This document shows, one piece after another, positions 9,145 through 17,445 of a stretch of 64,000 nt of DNA. The notes beneath the pieces were generated by a model. That model was not told where the DNA came from. It ran no database searches and saw only the letters and a program-made list of their open reading frames with translations. Position 1 is the first letter of the stretch. Each line of letters begins with the position of its first letter. A program made the position numbers and the translations under genes. This DNA is from Psychrobacillus lasiicapitis (GTDB lineage: Bacteria > Bacillota > Bacilli > Bacillales_A > Planococcaceae): contig NZ_VDGH01000007.1 of the NCBI RefSeq assembly GCF_006861795.1, positions 124,001 through 188,000 on the forward strand, given 5' to 3'.

Positions 9145-10036
9145 TTGGTCCACCAACCTTATCTTTGAAGATTTCGTCTAACGTTAAATAATCTAAACTA
9201 AACTTCTCAATATATTTGCCGTTTGATACAAAGTCAAAAATAGATTGTGCATATGATTCATCTTCTAATGTTAAGATGAATTGGTCTTTTCCAACCTGAA
9301 TATCTTTCACGCCATCTAACTTTCCAAGTACTTCTTTTGGCACATCGGTACGAATCGTCAATTTTGTTTTTCCATATTGCTTCTTCAAGTCTAATAAACT
9401 ACCAGAAAATAAAGAAACTCCTCGCTTCAACAGGCATAGATGATCACAAAGCTCTTCCACGTTATCCATTTGATGACTGGAGAACAGGATAGTCGTACCA
9501 TTATTCTTTAAATGTAAAATAGCGCTTTTTAAAAGATCTTTATTTACCGGATCTAATCCGCTAAATGGTTCATCTAAAATTAGGAACTCTGGTTGATGTA
9601 TAAAGCTTGCTATTAGCTGTACTTTTTGTTGGTTTCCTTTTGATAACGTTTCCGCTTTCGATTTTCGTTTGTCCTCTAATTCGAAACGTTCAATCCAATA
9701 CTCGACCTCTTTACGCAATTCTTTACGGTTCTTTCCTCTAAGCTCTCCAAAGAAATAAAGCTGGTCTTCCACCGTCATAGAAGGAAAAATCCCTCGTTCC
9801 TCGGGTAAATAACCTAAAAGGTCTCGGTTAATCGAATTAATTGGTGTTCCGTTCCACATAATTGTTCCTTCTGTTGTTTCCTGAAGGTCAAGAATCATAC
9901 GAAACGTCGTTGTTTTTCCAGCACCGTTTTGTCCAATCAATCCAAAAATCTCCCCTTTTTCAATCGTAAAGGTTAGATTATCGACGGCTACAAAGTTTTG
10001 GTATCTCTTTGTTACTTGGTTAATAGATAATGTCAT
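9137..10036 (-). CDS. yhaQ: ABC exporter ATPase, YhaQ/NatA type
   Basis: A 299-residue ABC ATPase, essentially the length of B. subtilis YhaQ. Walker A GQNGAGKTT, signature LSKGNQQK and Walker B FLILDEPFSGLDP occur in order, followed by the H-loop SSHQM and a C-terminal DUF4162-like extension (about 215-295). The ATG at 10036 sits 7 bases after AGGAG. Two other in-frame starts just upstream fit worse. It is translationally coupled to yhaP through an 8-base overlap. Confidence 0.85.
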   Translation of the reverse strand: MTLSINQVTKRYQNFVAVDNLTFTIEKGEIFGLIGQNGAGKTTTFRMILDLQETTEGTIMWNGTPINSINRDLLGYLPEERGIFPSMTVEDQLYFFGELRGKNRKELRKEVEYWIERFELEDKRKSKAETLSKGNQQKVQLIASFIHQPEFLILDEPFSGLDPVNKDLLKSAILHLKNNGTTILFSSHQMDNVEELCDHLCLLKRGVSLFSGSLLDLKKQYGKTKLTIRTDVPKEVLGKLDGVKDIQVGKDQFILTLEDESYAQSIFDFVSNGKYIEKFSLDYLTLDEIFKDKVGGPNV

Positions 10037-10167
10037 ATGCATGCTCCTATCTAGTATTCTTTCTTTTACCATATACGTAAAGGATGAAAGAATGTTTCAT
10101 TTTTTTATGTAACGTTTTCCTTGGTTGGTCGTCAAATCTAATGAATAGAAGAAAAAGGAGCGATACG

Positions 10168-11076
10168 ATGAAAAAGCGAAGCATAATTGCAGTAGCATTG
10201 CTCGTGGCTGGATTTGGTTTTTACCAGCCTGTAGCAAATGCGCAAAGTGAGAAAGAAACCATAGCAGAACAAAAAGACACATCCAATTTTATGAATGCGT
10301 CTGGAGTTATTAAGGACGTTGAAACAAAAGATGGTATTGTTACACTGACAGTGGAATCCGAAGAAAAAGATCCACAAATTACTATTTTAAAATTGAACGA
10401 TGATACGCTTTTATTCAATAGCGGCTCTACAAAAGCTGTACAAAAAGAAGCATTTCAAAAAGGACAGCACATTGACGCATACTATGACAAAAACAAACCA
10501 ATGATTTTAATTTATCCTGCACAAATTACTCCGGAGTTGGTAATTGTTCATGATGAAGAAAAAATAGGTTCTGTTAAAGTATCAAAGTTCGATAAGGAAT
10601 TTTTAAGCTTGGATAACGAACTAAAGCTGAACATAGGAAAAGAAACGATTTTAGAAAATGAAAAAGGCGAGAAAATTGAAAAAGAAGATTTACATGGAAA
10701 AGAGCTAGTTGTATTTTATACGATAACAACGAGAAGCATTCCAGCACAAACGCCACCAACCAAAATTATAGCGATAAACAATCTTTCACCAGAAATGAAA
10801 GATATTCAAACGGTTATTGAACAGGACCATTTTATACAAAATGGAACAAAAATGATTCCATTGAAAACAGTAGGGGAGCATCTTGGCTATGTAGTGCTAA
10901 GCTATACAAGAGGTAATGGAAATTTCTTGATGCTAGGTAATAGTTCCCTTATTATTACAGTGGGCGATAAAACGTATAGCTACAATAGAAGTTTAAGAAA
11001 CTTTACAGAGCCTCCAGTAATAAAAAACAATAAAACTTATGTGTCTGAGGACATTTTAGAAGTGCTGGTTCCTTGA
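10168..11076 (+). CDS. secreted protein with copper-amine-oxidase-like (stalk) domain
   Basis: A 302-residue exported protein of unknown function. The ATG at 10168 follows AAAAAGGAG at good spacing. It opens with a signal peptide (KKR, hydrophobic core, cleavage likely after ANA at about residue 27). The middle is rich in Lys and Glu and predicted as beta strands. The last 75 residues, with MIPLKTVGEHLGY and NNKTYVSEDIL, resemble the copper amine oxidase N-terminal-like domain often found in Bacillales wall-associated proteins. It is transcribed divergently from yhaQP, without clear functional link. No metal site recognised. Confidence 0.65.
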   Translation: MKKRSIIAVALLVAGFGFYQPVANAQSEKETIAEQKDTSNFMNASGVIKDVETKDGIVTLTVESEEKDPQITILKLNDDTLLFNSGSTKAVQKEAFQKGQHIDAYYDKNKPMILIYPAQITPELVIVHDEEKIGSVKVSKFDKEFLSLDNELKLNIGKETILENEKGEKIEKEDLHGKELVVFYTITTRSIPAQTPPTKIIAINNLSPEMKDIQTVIEQDHFIQNGTKMIPLKTVGEHLGYVVLSYTRGNGNFLMLGNSSLIITVGDKTYSYNRSLRNFTEPPVIKNNKTYVSEDILEVLVP

Positions 11077-11098
11077 TTAAACTATAAAAGTAGCCTAC

Positions 11099-11135
11099 AA
11101 AGAAATACCCCTTTCCATCAAAAGGGGTATTTCTA
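11099..11135. terminator. bidirectional terminator
   Basis: AGAAATACCCC / GGGGTATTTCT stem between two convergent genes. A/T-rich flanks on both sides suggest it serves the secreted-protein gene and alkA. Confidence 0.7.
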
Positions 11136-11137
11136 AT

Positions 11138-12052
11138 TCAATATAAAAATCTCCATAAATAGAAAGTCGCATACGCTTCCCAGCCTTTCCAGGGTAATGC
11201 TAATTGTTGTATTACATCCTTTGTAGGCTTTAGTTCCGAACCAATCACATACTTGATTGCATTATGGAGACCCACATCATCTATCGGAAAAGCATCTGGA
11301 AATCTTAAGCAGCGCATTAACACATAGTTGGCTGTCCATGGTCCAATTCCTCGAATTTTTGTTAGTATTTTTTCTGCTTTTTTCACATCCTTTGTTTCTA
11401 ACAACATTTCTTTCGTAAGTAATCCTCTGTCTATTTGAGTAGCTACTTCTATTAAATATTCACATTTTTTTACGGTCATCTTTATTTCTACTAAATCATC
11501 TACAGTCAGCTTGGCAATATCCTTCGCATTCGGAAACAGCCAGTATTGTTCGCCCTCAAATTCAATCCAATGTCCAAACTTTTCGACAAGACGTCTTTTT
11601 AGCGTATATGCATATGTCAAATTAATTTGTTGGCCTAATATACCCCAAGCCATTGCTTCAAACAAATCTGAAATACCCATAATACGTAATCCTCTAAATT
11701 GTAAAATTGCTTGGTTCAGTATTGGATCATTCTTAGCTACCTCATAAAATGTGTTTATATCTGTTTTCAGGTCTAACCATTCGATGATGTAGGCGACAAC
11801 TTGTTCACGAACTCGTTTGCTTGAAGGTCTTGTACTACCTAAAAACTCAATGAGCAATGTATGTTTATCTTGTTCCCCAATCTCTACAAGTGTTGTACAT
11901 GTACCGATAATAATCGCTTTTCTTATTTTATTATCATGAATACGATATAGGCATTCATTTGTGGAGCGAGACAAGTAGTGGAGATTTTGTGTAAAACTAA
12001 ACTCTGGGGGAGTTTTTAATAAAATAAGTTCCTCTTTTTCTTCCCATAACAT
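11138..12052 (-). CDS. alkA: DNA-3-methyladenine glycosylase II
   Basis: Base-excision glycosylase that removes alkylated purines. 304 residues, the same length as B. subtilis AlkA. It has an N-terminal TBP-like fold, then the HhH-GPD domain: helix-hairpin-helix LTKIRGIGPWTANYV (about 235-250), followed by the catalytic Asp in PIDDVG. AAAGGAG precedes the ATG. It is transcribed divergently from adaA-adaB, as in B. subtilis, where AdaA activates alkA on methylation damage. The 124-base intergenic region must hold both promoters. Confidence 0.9.
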   Translation of the reverse strand: MLWEEKEELILLKTPPEFSFTQNLHYLSRSTNECLYRIHDNKIRKAIIIGTCTTLVEIGEQDKHTLLIEFLGSTRPSSKRVREQVVAYIIEWLDLKTDINTFYEVAKNDPILNQAILQFRGLRIMGISDLFEAMAWGILGQQINLTYAYTLKRRLVEKFGHWIEFEGEQYWLFPNAKDIAKLTVDDLVEIKMTVKKCEYLIEVATQIDRGLLTKEMLLETKDVKKAEKILTKIRGIGPWTANYVLMRCLRFPDAFPIDDVGLHNAIKYVIGSELKPTKDVIQQLALPWKGWEAYATFYLWRFLY

Positions 12053-12176
12053 GTGCAGACACTCCTTTGTTTCTTTATTATAAACAAAAAAAATTTCGTT
12101 ATCTTGCTATTACGTTTCAAAAACTGCAATTAATTTGTAAATAAAAGTATACTTAAATAAATGGAGGAGTGGCACA

Positions 12177-12728
12177 GTGAACAATGAACAATGGCAAGCA
12201 ATCATTCAAAACGATAAAAACTATGATGGTTTGTTTTATTACGCCGTAAAATCTACTGGAATATTTTGTAGACCTTCTTGTAAATCACGACCGCCCAAAA
12301 AAGAAAATGTCCGGATTTATACGGAAGCAAAGGAAGCTTTAGAACAGGGTTTTCGACCATGTAAACGATGTAAACCAACTGGATTACGATTACCTGACGA
12401 AGAATGGATCACACAAATTAAAGCATATATCGATAATCACTATAATGACTCGCTCACACTGCACACACTAGCAGATATAGGTCATGGAAGTCCCTATCAT
12501 CTGCAAAGAACGTTTAAGAAAGTTTTAGGTATATCACCTATGGAGTACATGCAACAAATTCGGATAAATAAAGCAAAAGAATATCTGGTTACTACAAACA
12601 AGCCGCTTGTGGAAATAGGTGCGGCCATTGGTATGGCGAATATACCTTACTTCATAACAGTTTTTAAAAAGGTAACTGGATTAACGCCATTTCAATACAG
12701 AAAAAAGGAGGGCCATCCCCATGAATAA
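12177..12728 (+). CDS. adaA: methylphosphotriester-DNA methyltransferase / AraC-type activator
   Basis: Sensor of the adaptive response. It takes a methyl group from phosphotriesters onto a Cys and then activates alkylation-repair genes. The N-terminal zinc domain has four Cys (FCRPSCKSRPP at about 33 and CKRCKP at about 63). The C-terminal half is an AraC HTH (about 85-180). Start is a GTG with GGAGGAG upstream; no in-frame ATG is nearby. It overlaps adaB by 8 bases. 183 residues is slightly shorter than B. subtilis AdaA, but both domains are complete. Confidence 0.9.
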   Translation: MNNEQWQAIIQNDKNYDGLFYYAVKSTGIFCRPSCKSRPPKKENVRIYTEAKEALEQGFRPCKRCKPTGLRLPDEEWITQIKAYIDNHYNDSLTLHTLADIGHGSPYHLQRTFKKVLGISPMEYMQQIRINKAKEYLVTTNKPLVEIGAAIGMANIPYFITVFKKVTGLTPFQYRKKEGHPHE

Positions 12729-13227
12729 AATATATTGGACACGTTTCATTCATAACGAATGGAGACTTTATATAGCTGCAACAGAAAATGGATTGAGCTA
12801 CATAGGTTCGCAAGGCAAACCTTATGAAGAAATGGAGGCTTGGCTGGCAAAGCGTTTTCCGAAATATGAATTAGTGGAGGACGAAAAAGTTTTAACTCCT
12901 TATATGAACGAATTGAAAGAGTATCTAGATGGTAGTCGCCGAGAATTTGCAATGCCCGTCGATTTAAAAGGGACAGCATTCCAATTAGCTATATGGGATG
13001 CACTTACGAAAATTCCATACGGTGAAAAGAAGTCTTATTCACAAATTGCGAATCTCATAAATAATCCCACAGCCGTTCGAGCAGTTGGAGCTGCAATCGG
13101 TGCAAATCCTATACTTATCACCATTCCATGTCACCGAGTAGTAGCAAAAAGTGGTGCACTAACCGGTTATCGTGGCGGTCTAGAAATGAAAGAAAAACTA
13201 TTAACATTAGAAATGGGAGAAAGATAA
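12721..13227 (+). CDS. adaB: O6-methylguanine-DNA methyltransferase
   Basis: Suicide repair enzyme that moves the alkyl group from O6-alkylguanine to its active-site Cys. The IPCHRVV motif (about residues 138-144) carries that Cys; GAAIGANP precedes and TGYRGG follows, as in the Ogt/AdaB family. 168 residues, with the variable N-terminal domain. The ATG lies inside the end of adaA and is preceded by AAAAGGAGG, so the two are coupled. Co-induced with adaA in relatives. Confidence 0.92.
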   Translation: MNKIYWTRFIHNEWRLYIAATENGLSYIGSQGKPYEEMEAWLAKRFPKYELVEDEKVLTPYMNELKEYLDGSRREFAMPVDLKGTAFQLAIWDALTKIPYGEKKSYSQIANLINNPTAVRAVGAAIGANPILITIPCHRVVAKSGALTGYRGGLEMKEKLLTLEMGER

Positions 13228-13228
13228 C

Positions 13229-13675
13229 TTGATAACAAAGCTAATCAAAGAAGCGTATCCACTGGATTTATTGCTCCTCGCAGACCCTTCTGAAAAACTT
13301 GTAAAGCAGTATGTAGAAAGGGGAAAATGCTATATTGCAGAGAGCAATGAAGAAACAGTAGGTGTATATGTCTTACTACCAACAAGACCTGATACAGTAG
13401 AGCTTGTAAATATTGCGGTTGCACAACATTATCACGGGCAAGGAATCGGAAAGGTACTTGTACGAGATGCCATTCAAAAAGCAAAGCAATATGGTTATAA
13501 AATAATCGAAGTAGGGACCGGCAACTCCAGCATAGGTCAGCTTGCATTATACCAAAAATGTGGATTTAGAATCACCGGTGTGGATAAAGACTTTTTCAAA
13601 ATACATTACGATGAAGAAATTGTAGAAAACGGAATAGTTTGTGTCGATATGATCCGACTGGCACAGCAACTATAA
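13229..13675 (+). CDS. GNAT-family N-acetyltransferase
   Basis: A 148-residue acetyl-CoA-dependent acetyltransferase. The acetyl-CoA loop HGQGIGKVLV (about residues 70-80, R/Q-x-x-G-x-G/A type) and the following helix are clear. GTGNSSIGQLALYQKCGF matches the C-terminal part of the fold. The start is a TTG one base after the adaB stop codon, so it is the third gene of the ada operon. Substrate unknown; a role in alkylation repair is not implied by sequence. Confidence 0.75.
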   Translation: MITKLIKEAYPLDLLLLADPSEKLVKQYVERGKCYIAESNEETVGVYVLLPTRPDTVELVNIAVAQHYHGQGIGKVLVRDAIQKAKQYGYKIIEVGTGNSSIGQLALYQKCGFRITGVDKDFFKIHYDEEIVENGIVCVDMIRLAQQL

Positions 13676-13678
13676 AAA

Positions 13679-13711
13679 ATACCAAGGAAATCGAGCTTTC
13701 CTTGGTATTTT
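13679..13711 (+). terminator. terminator of adaA-adaB-GNAT
   Basis: ATACCAAGGAAA / TTTCCTTGGTAT stem with a short loop, followed by TTT. Directly after the GNAT stop codon. Confidence 0.8.
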
Positions 13712-13720
13712 AATTGAACT

Positions 13721-13812
13721 GGACAATCGCTTAATAGAGTTGGACAATCCCTTCGCAAACCTGGACAATCTCTTATGAAAGTTGGACAATCACACTCCAA
13801 GCCCGGACTATA
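13721..13812. repeat. 21-bp tandem repeat, about 4.5 units
   Basis: GGACAATC occurs at 13721, 13742, 13763 and 13784, with a degenerate GGACTATA at 13805, always 21 bases apart. Units share GGACAATCnCTT followed by a variable A/T-rich part ending in an AGTT- or CCT-like edge. On the minus strand one frame reads as a repeated DCPxxxx heptapeptide, but it continues through a terminator and antisense to a real gene, so coding is unlikely. Lies between convergent genes. Confidence 0.8.
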
Positions 13813-13826
13813 ACTTCTTTAACCAA

Positions 13827-14579
13827 TTAAGTGGTATGTAAAACCCCTATCATTTTTCTTAACTCCCCAGCAGGTATTTGACCAGGAGCGGATGCTTCCA
13901 TTCCAGAACCAAATGTTGCATCAGAGCCAAAGACTTGCCCTGCTATTCGACTGACAACTCCCGTAGAAGCCATTGACATCGTAATAATTGGTCGATCTGC
14001 ATGGAGTGTTTTCATTGTATAGGTGGCATCGAGTAAAGTCAGTACATCCGTTGGAATTTTTGGCATGACTGCAATTTTCGGGATATGCGCACCGAGATCT
14101 TGCATTCGTCGAAGACGCCATACTATTTCTTCTTTAGGAGGTGTTTTTTCAAAGTCATGATTGGACATTACGACATAAATGCCATTAGCATGGGCTGCTT
14201 CCACGATTCCACTTACATTAGATGAGAAGAGTTCTACATCTATTAAGTCGATTGCTTTTGTCCTCATTACATTTTCTAGAAGCTTTTGATAATAAGCGTC
14301 ATCGATTATTTTATTTCCACCTTCCCGATGACTTCTAAAAGTGAACAAAAGGGGGATAGGGAATAATGCATCGCGAATAGTGGAAGCTGTCTTTTTGACT
14401 ACCTCTAAATTTTCAATTTCCTCTAGCATGTCCGCGCGCCATTCCACAATATCTGGGGCTGCTTGCTTGATTGTTTTTATTTCTAAAAGAAGCTGTTCTT
14501 CGTTTCTTCCCATAAGTGGCACAATAATTTTCGGAACACCTTCACCGATATGAATATCTCGAATAGAAACAATTTTCAT
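13827..14579 (-). CDS. aroD: 3-dehydroquinate dehydratase, type I
   Basis: Third step of the shikimate pathway: converts 3-dehydroquinate to 3-dehydroshikimate through a Schiff-base Lys. A 250-residue TIM barrel with VEWRAD (about 44-49), catalytic His in VVMSNHDF (about 143) and Schiff-base Lys in PKIAVMP (about 168-174), plus PAGELR at the end. AAGGGGAG precedes the ATG. Monocistronic, with no other shikimate gene nearby. B. subtilis AroC is the type I counterpart. Confidence 0.9.
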   Translation of the reverse strand: MKIVSIRDIHIGEGVPKIIVPLMGRNEEQLLLEIKTIKQAAPDIVEWRADMLEEIENLEVVKKTASTIRDALFPIPLLFTFRSHREGGNKIIDDAYYQKLLENVMRTKAIDLIDVELFSSNVSGIVEAAHANGIYVVMSNHDFEKTPPKEEIVWRLRRMQDLGAHIPKIAVMPKIPTDVLTLLDATYTMKTLHADRPIITMSMASTGVVSRIAGQVFGSDATFGSGMEASAPGQIPAGELRKMIGVLHTT

Positions 14580-14648
14580 AAAATAGTCTCCCCTTCAATC
14601 GTATTTTACGTTATATTAACATACAAAGGTGAAGAGGAGGAGAGTAAG

Positions 14649-15497
14649 TTGAAATTTCAGAGATATGAAAATGCAGAAGAATTTGCTACAGTAGCCACCC
14701 CTTTTTTAGAAAAAAACGAAGATAAGTTCAGTTTATTTCTTGGGGTGCTACAAGCGATAAAAGACGGAAAATACGAAGATCCATACATGTCCACCATTGA
14801 AGAAGAGGGTGAATTACTAGCCCTTTTTCAAATGACTTCACCACATCCACTCAATATCATTTTCGTAAATGAAGATAGAATGGAAGAATGCATTGACTTA
14901 AGTATTAATGAACTAATCGAGCAATCTATTTCTATCAACTCCATTATTAGTGTAAAAGAGTGGGCATATGCTTTTGCAAAAAAGTGGCAAGAAAAAACAG
15001 GAGAAAGCTTTTCCGTTTTGATGGATCAAGGACTGTATAGATTAGACCAAATAGATGAATCGCTTGAAACGAGCCCAGGTACATGGCGTTACGCGACAAA
15101 TGAGGATGCATTGCTTATTGAAAAATGGTATAGCCAATTCGAAGAGGATACAAAACTTCCAAAAACTGCACCAGTGGAAATAAAAAAACGTGTAAAAGCA
15201 ATGCTAGATGCAAAGGAAGTCTTCCTATGGGAAAATGAAGGACGAATTGTATCTATGATGAAAAAAGCAAGACCGACTGCAAATGGTGTCACTGTTTCTC
15301 TCGTATTCACACCAAAAGAAGAGAGAAAAAAAGGATATGCTCGTACAATGGTAGCAGCCGGAAGCAATGAACTTCTAAAAGAATTTAAATTTTGCGTGCT
15401 CTACACAGATATGCTGAATCCGACGTCGAACAAAATCTATCAAGAGATTGGTTATAAGAAATTAATAGACTCTGTGCATTTGGGGTTTGAACTATAA
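14649..15497 (+). CDS. GNAT-family N-acetyltransferase
   Basis: A 282-residue protein with a C-terminal GNAT domain: VSLVFTPKEERKKGYARTMV carries the acetyl-CoA loop (about 215-232), and MLNPTSNKIYQEIGY completes the fold. The N-terminal 140 residues form an extra domain, as in GNATs of the FR47/tandem type. A TTG at 14649, preceded by GAGGAGGAG, is the most likely start. Substrate unknown. It is followed within 25 bases by a DinB gene. Confidence 0.7.
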   Translation: MKFQRYENAEEFATVATPFLEKNEDKFSLFLGVLQAIKDGKYEDPYMSTIEEEGELLALFQMTSPHPLNIIFVNEDRMEECIDLSINELIEQSISINSIISVKEWAYAFAKKWQEKTGESFSVLMDQGLYRLDQIDESLETSPGTWRYATNEDALLIEKWYSQFEEDTKLPKTAPVEIKKRVKAMLDAKEVFLWENEGRIVSMMKKARPTANGVTVSLVFTPKEERKKGYARTMVAAGSNELLKEFKFCVLYTDMLNPTSNKIYQEIGYKKLIDSVHLGFEL

Positions 15498-15521
15498 AAA
15501 GCGAATAACAAAGGGGTGATT

Positions 15522-16001
15522 ATGTTGCAAATGTTGTTTCGATACAACTGGATGACAAGGGAAGATTGGTATCGATGGTGTGAAGATTTAGACGAAGAAG
15601 AACTCCTCACAAAGAGAATAGGCGGAGTAGGAGGGATATTACATACACTTTTCCACATTATAGATGTGGAGTGGAGTTGGATAAGAATTCTTCAAGGAAA
15701 GCCGGATTTCCAAGAGAATTTCAAAGATTATCAATGCTTGCAAAAGATTAGAGAGCTGGATGCTAAATTCCGAATAGAAGTAGAGCAATTTGTTTGTGAA
15801 TGGGATGAAAGCATGGAAAATCGCTTGTTTCAAGAAACAATGCCCGATGGAAGGGTCGATACCGATACATGGGGTGAGGTTATGCGCCATGTAATTGCAC
15901 ACGAAATTCATCATATTGGCCAATTATCGATATGGGCAAGAGAACTTGGGAGAAAGCCGGTCTCTGCTAATCTTATTGGAAGAGGTCTTGCTTCGATATA
16001 A
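15522..16001 (+). CDS. DinB-family protein
   Basis: A 159-residue four-helix-bundle protein of the DinB/YfiT type. The metal-binding His set is visible as HTLFH (about 43-47) and HVIAHEIHHIGQ (about 125-136). The family includes thiol S-transferases (bacillithiol users) and damage-induced proteins; the substrate cannot be told from sequence. The ATG at 15522 has AAGGGG at good spacing; a GTG six bases earlier is too close. One of three DinB-fold genes in this window. Confidence 0.75.
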   Translation: MLQMLFRYNWMTREDWYRWCEDLDEEELLTKRIGGVGGILHTLFHIIDVEWSWIRILQGKPDFQENFKDYQCLQKIRELDAKFRIEVEQFVCEWDESMENRLFQETMPDGRVDTDTWGEVMRHVIAHEIHHIGQLSIWARELGRKPVSANLIGRGLASI

Positions 16002-16071
16002 CTTGACTAATTCCAATTTGGATATATTCAGGCGGAAAATGAAAAAAATACTTTTACAAGTGGGAGAAATG

Positions 16072-17208
16072 ATGAAATTTGAAATTATGCGCCATCGCTT
16101 ACTAGATGGTTTAAATGATGTAATGAAAGCGGTTAGTTTAAAAACCACCGTTCCTATTTTGACTGGGATAAAGTTGGAAATCACAGAAGAGGGGTTAATA
16201 TTAACTGGTAGCGATTTAGATATAACAATTCAAACATTTATTAAAGCAGAAGAAGATGGGGATCAAATCATACGTGTAATAGAAGAAGGTTCAATTGTTG
16301 TGCAAGCACGTATGTTTAATGAAATTGTACGAAAGCTACCAACAAGTGAAGTAGTAATTGAAGTAAATGACAATTATCATACGCATATTCGTTCTGGAAA
16401 GTCCAAATTTCATTTAATTGGACAAGAAGCATCTGACTATCCGTTGCTTCCAGAAATCCAAGAAGATCACCAGTTTACTATTCCAGCGAATTTAGTGAAA
16501 TCAATTGTTCGTGAAACAGTATTTGCAGTATCAACTTCTGAGAGTCGTCCTGTATTAACAGGTGTTCTCTGGCAAGTAAAAGAAGGCGAGCTTGTTTGTG
16601 TAGCTACAGATAGTCACCGTCTTGCCCGTCGTAAAGTAAATTTAGAGCAACCACCAGAAGGAGAATACAGTGTGGTTATTCCAGGGAAGAGCTTAAATGA
16701 ATTAAGCAAAATCATAGGAGACTCGTCGCTACCTGTTAATATAGCAATAACGAATCAACAAATATTATTTAAAGCAGAAAATGTATTGCTTTATTCTCGC
16801 TTACTGGAAGGGAACTATCCAGATACTTCCCGCCTAATTCCAACTGAATATAAAACAACTGTTACAATGAGCGGAAAAGCATTATTTCAAGCGATAGATC
16901 GTGCCTCTTTATTAGCACGTGAAGAACGCAATAATATTGTTCGTTTGTCCTCATTAAATGATAATATCATTGAAGTATCATCTAGCTCTCCTGAAATTGG
17001 AGAAGTGGAAGAAGAAATTCAATCGTCGTCAAACGAAGGGGAAGAGATAAAAATTTCGTTTAGTGCAAAATACATGCTGGATGCTTTAAAAGCTTTGGAT
17101 GGACATGATGTAATTGTTCAATTCACTGGTGGGATGCGTCCGTTCATTTTAAATACCGTTCATAATGATGCAGTTTTACAATTGATCGTACCGGTTCGAA
17201 CTTATTAA
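16072..17208 (+). CDS. dnaN: DNA polymerase III beta subunit (sliding clamp), stand-alone copy
   Basis: A full-length 378-residue beta clamp: three topologically similar domains, with conserved ILTGIKLEI, FAVSTSESRPVLTGV, DSHRLARRK and the C-terminal VPVRTY. It dimerises around DNA and tethers polymerase in known cases. It closely matches B. subtilis DnaN throughout. Unusually, neither dnaA nor recF is next to it; neighbours are a DinB gene and an unknown protein. That context suggests a second clamp paralogue, as some Bacillus species carry, although the chromosome may have rearranged. The ATG at 16072 follows GGGAG by five bases; the frame remains open upstream over the DinB gene. Confidence 0.9.
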   Translation: MKFEIMRHRLLDGLNDVMKAVSLKTTVPILTGIKLEITEEGLILTGSDLDITIQTFIKAEEDGDQIIRVIEEGSIVVQARMFNEIVRKLPTSEVVIEVNDNYHTHIRSGKSKFHLIGQEASDYPLLPEIQEDHQFTIPANLVKSIVRETVFAVSTSESRPVLTGVLWQVKEGELVCVATDSHRLARRKVNLEQPPEGEYSVVIPGKSLNELSKIIGDSSLPVNIAITNQQILFKAENVLLYSRLLEGNYPDTSRLIPTEYKTTVTMSGKALFQAIDRASLLAREERNNIVRLSSLNDNIIEVSSSSPEIGEVEEEIQSSSNEGEEIKISFSAKYMLDALKALDGHDVIVQFTGGMRPFILNTVHNDAVLQLIVPVRTY

Positions 17209-17317
17209 CAATCTACTTCTATGCAACTAACAAAACATTTGGATAATGTCTTGCATAAAGTAGGGTAATATCCTTAATTTGAGTGAAAGTAGATATATTA
17301 TCAAGGAAGATGCCAAG

Positions 17318-17350
17318 CATCACTTCTTAAAAGAAGTGGTGTTTTTTTTA
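17318..17350 (+). terminator. terminator after dnaN
   Basis: CATCACTTCT / AGAAGTGGTG stem (one G-U) with a 4-base loop and eight T residues. It lies about 110 bases after the dnaN stop codon and separates it from the beta-helix gene. Confidence 0.85.
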
Positions 17351-17445
17351 TAAATTACTAGAAGTAATTATTTTGTACAATAGTGGGAATCATATAAAGG
17401 AATCTTAAATGCAATGACAGAAAACTAGAAAAAAGGATGAAGCAA

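Noticed and set aside
13606-13800. Minus-strand frame with repeated DCPxxxx heptapeptide
   Set aside because: Arises because a 21-bp tandem repeat is divisible by three. It runs antisense through a terminator and the end of the GNAT gene, with no ribosome site.
13721-13812. CRISPR array
   Set aside because: Units are 21 bp and contiguous, without unique spacers of CRISPR length; no cas genes in the window.
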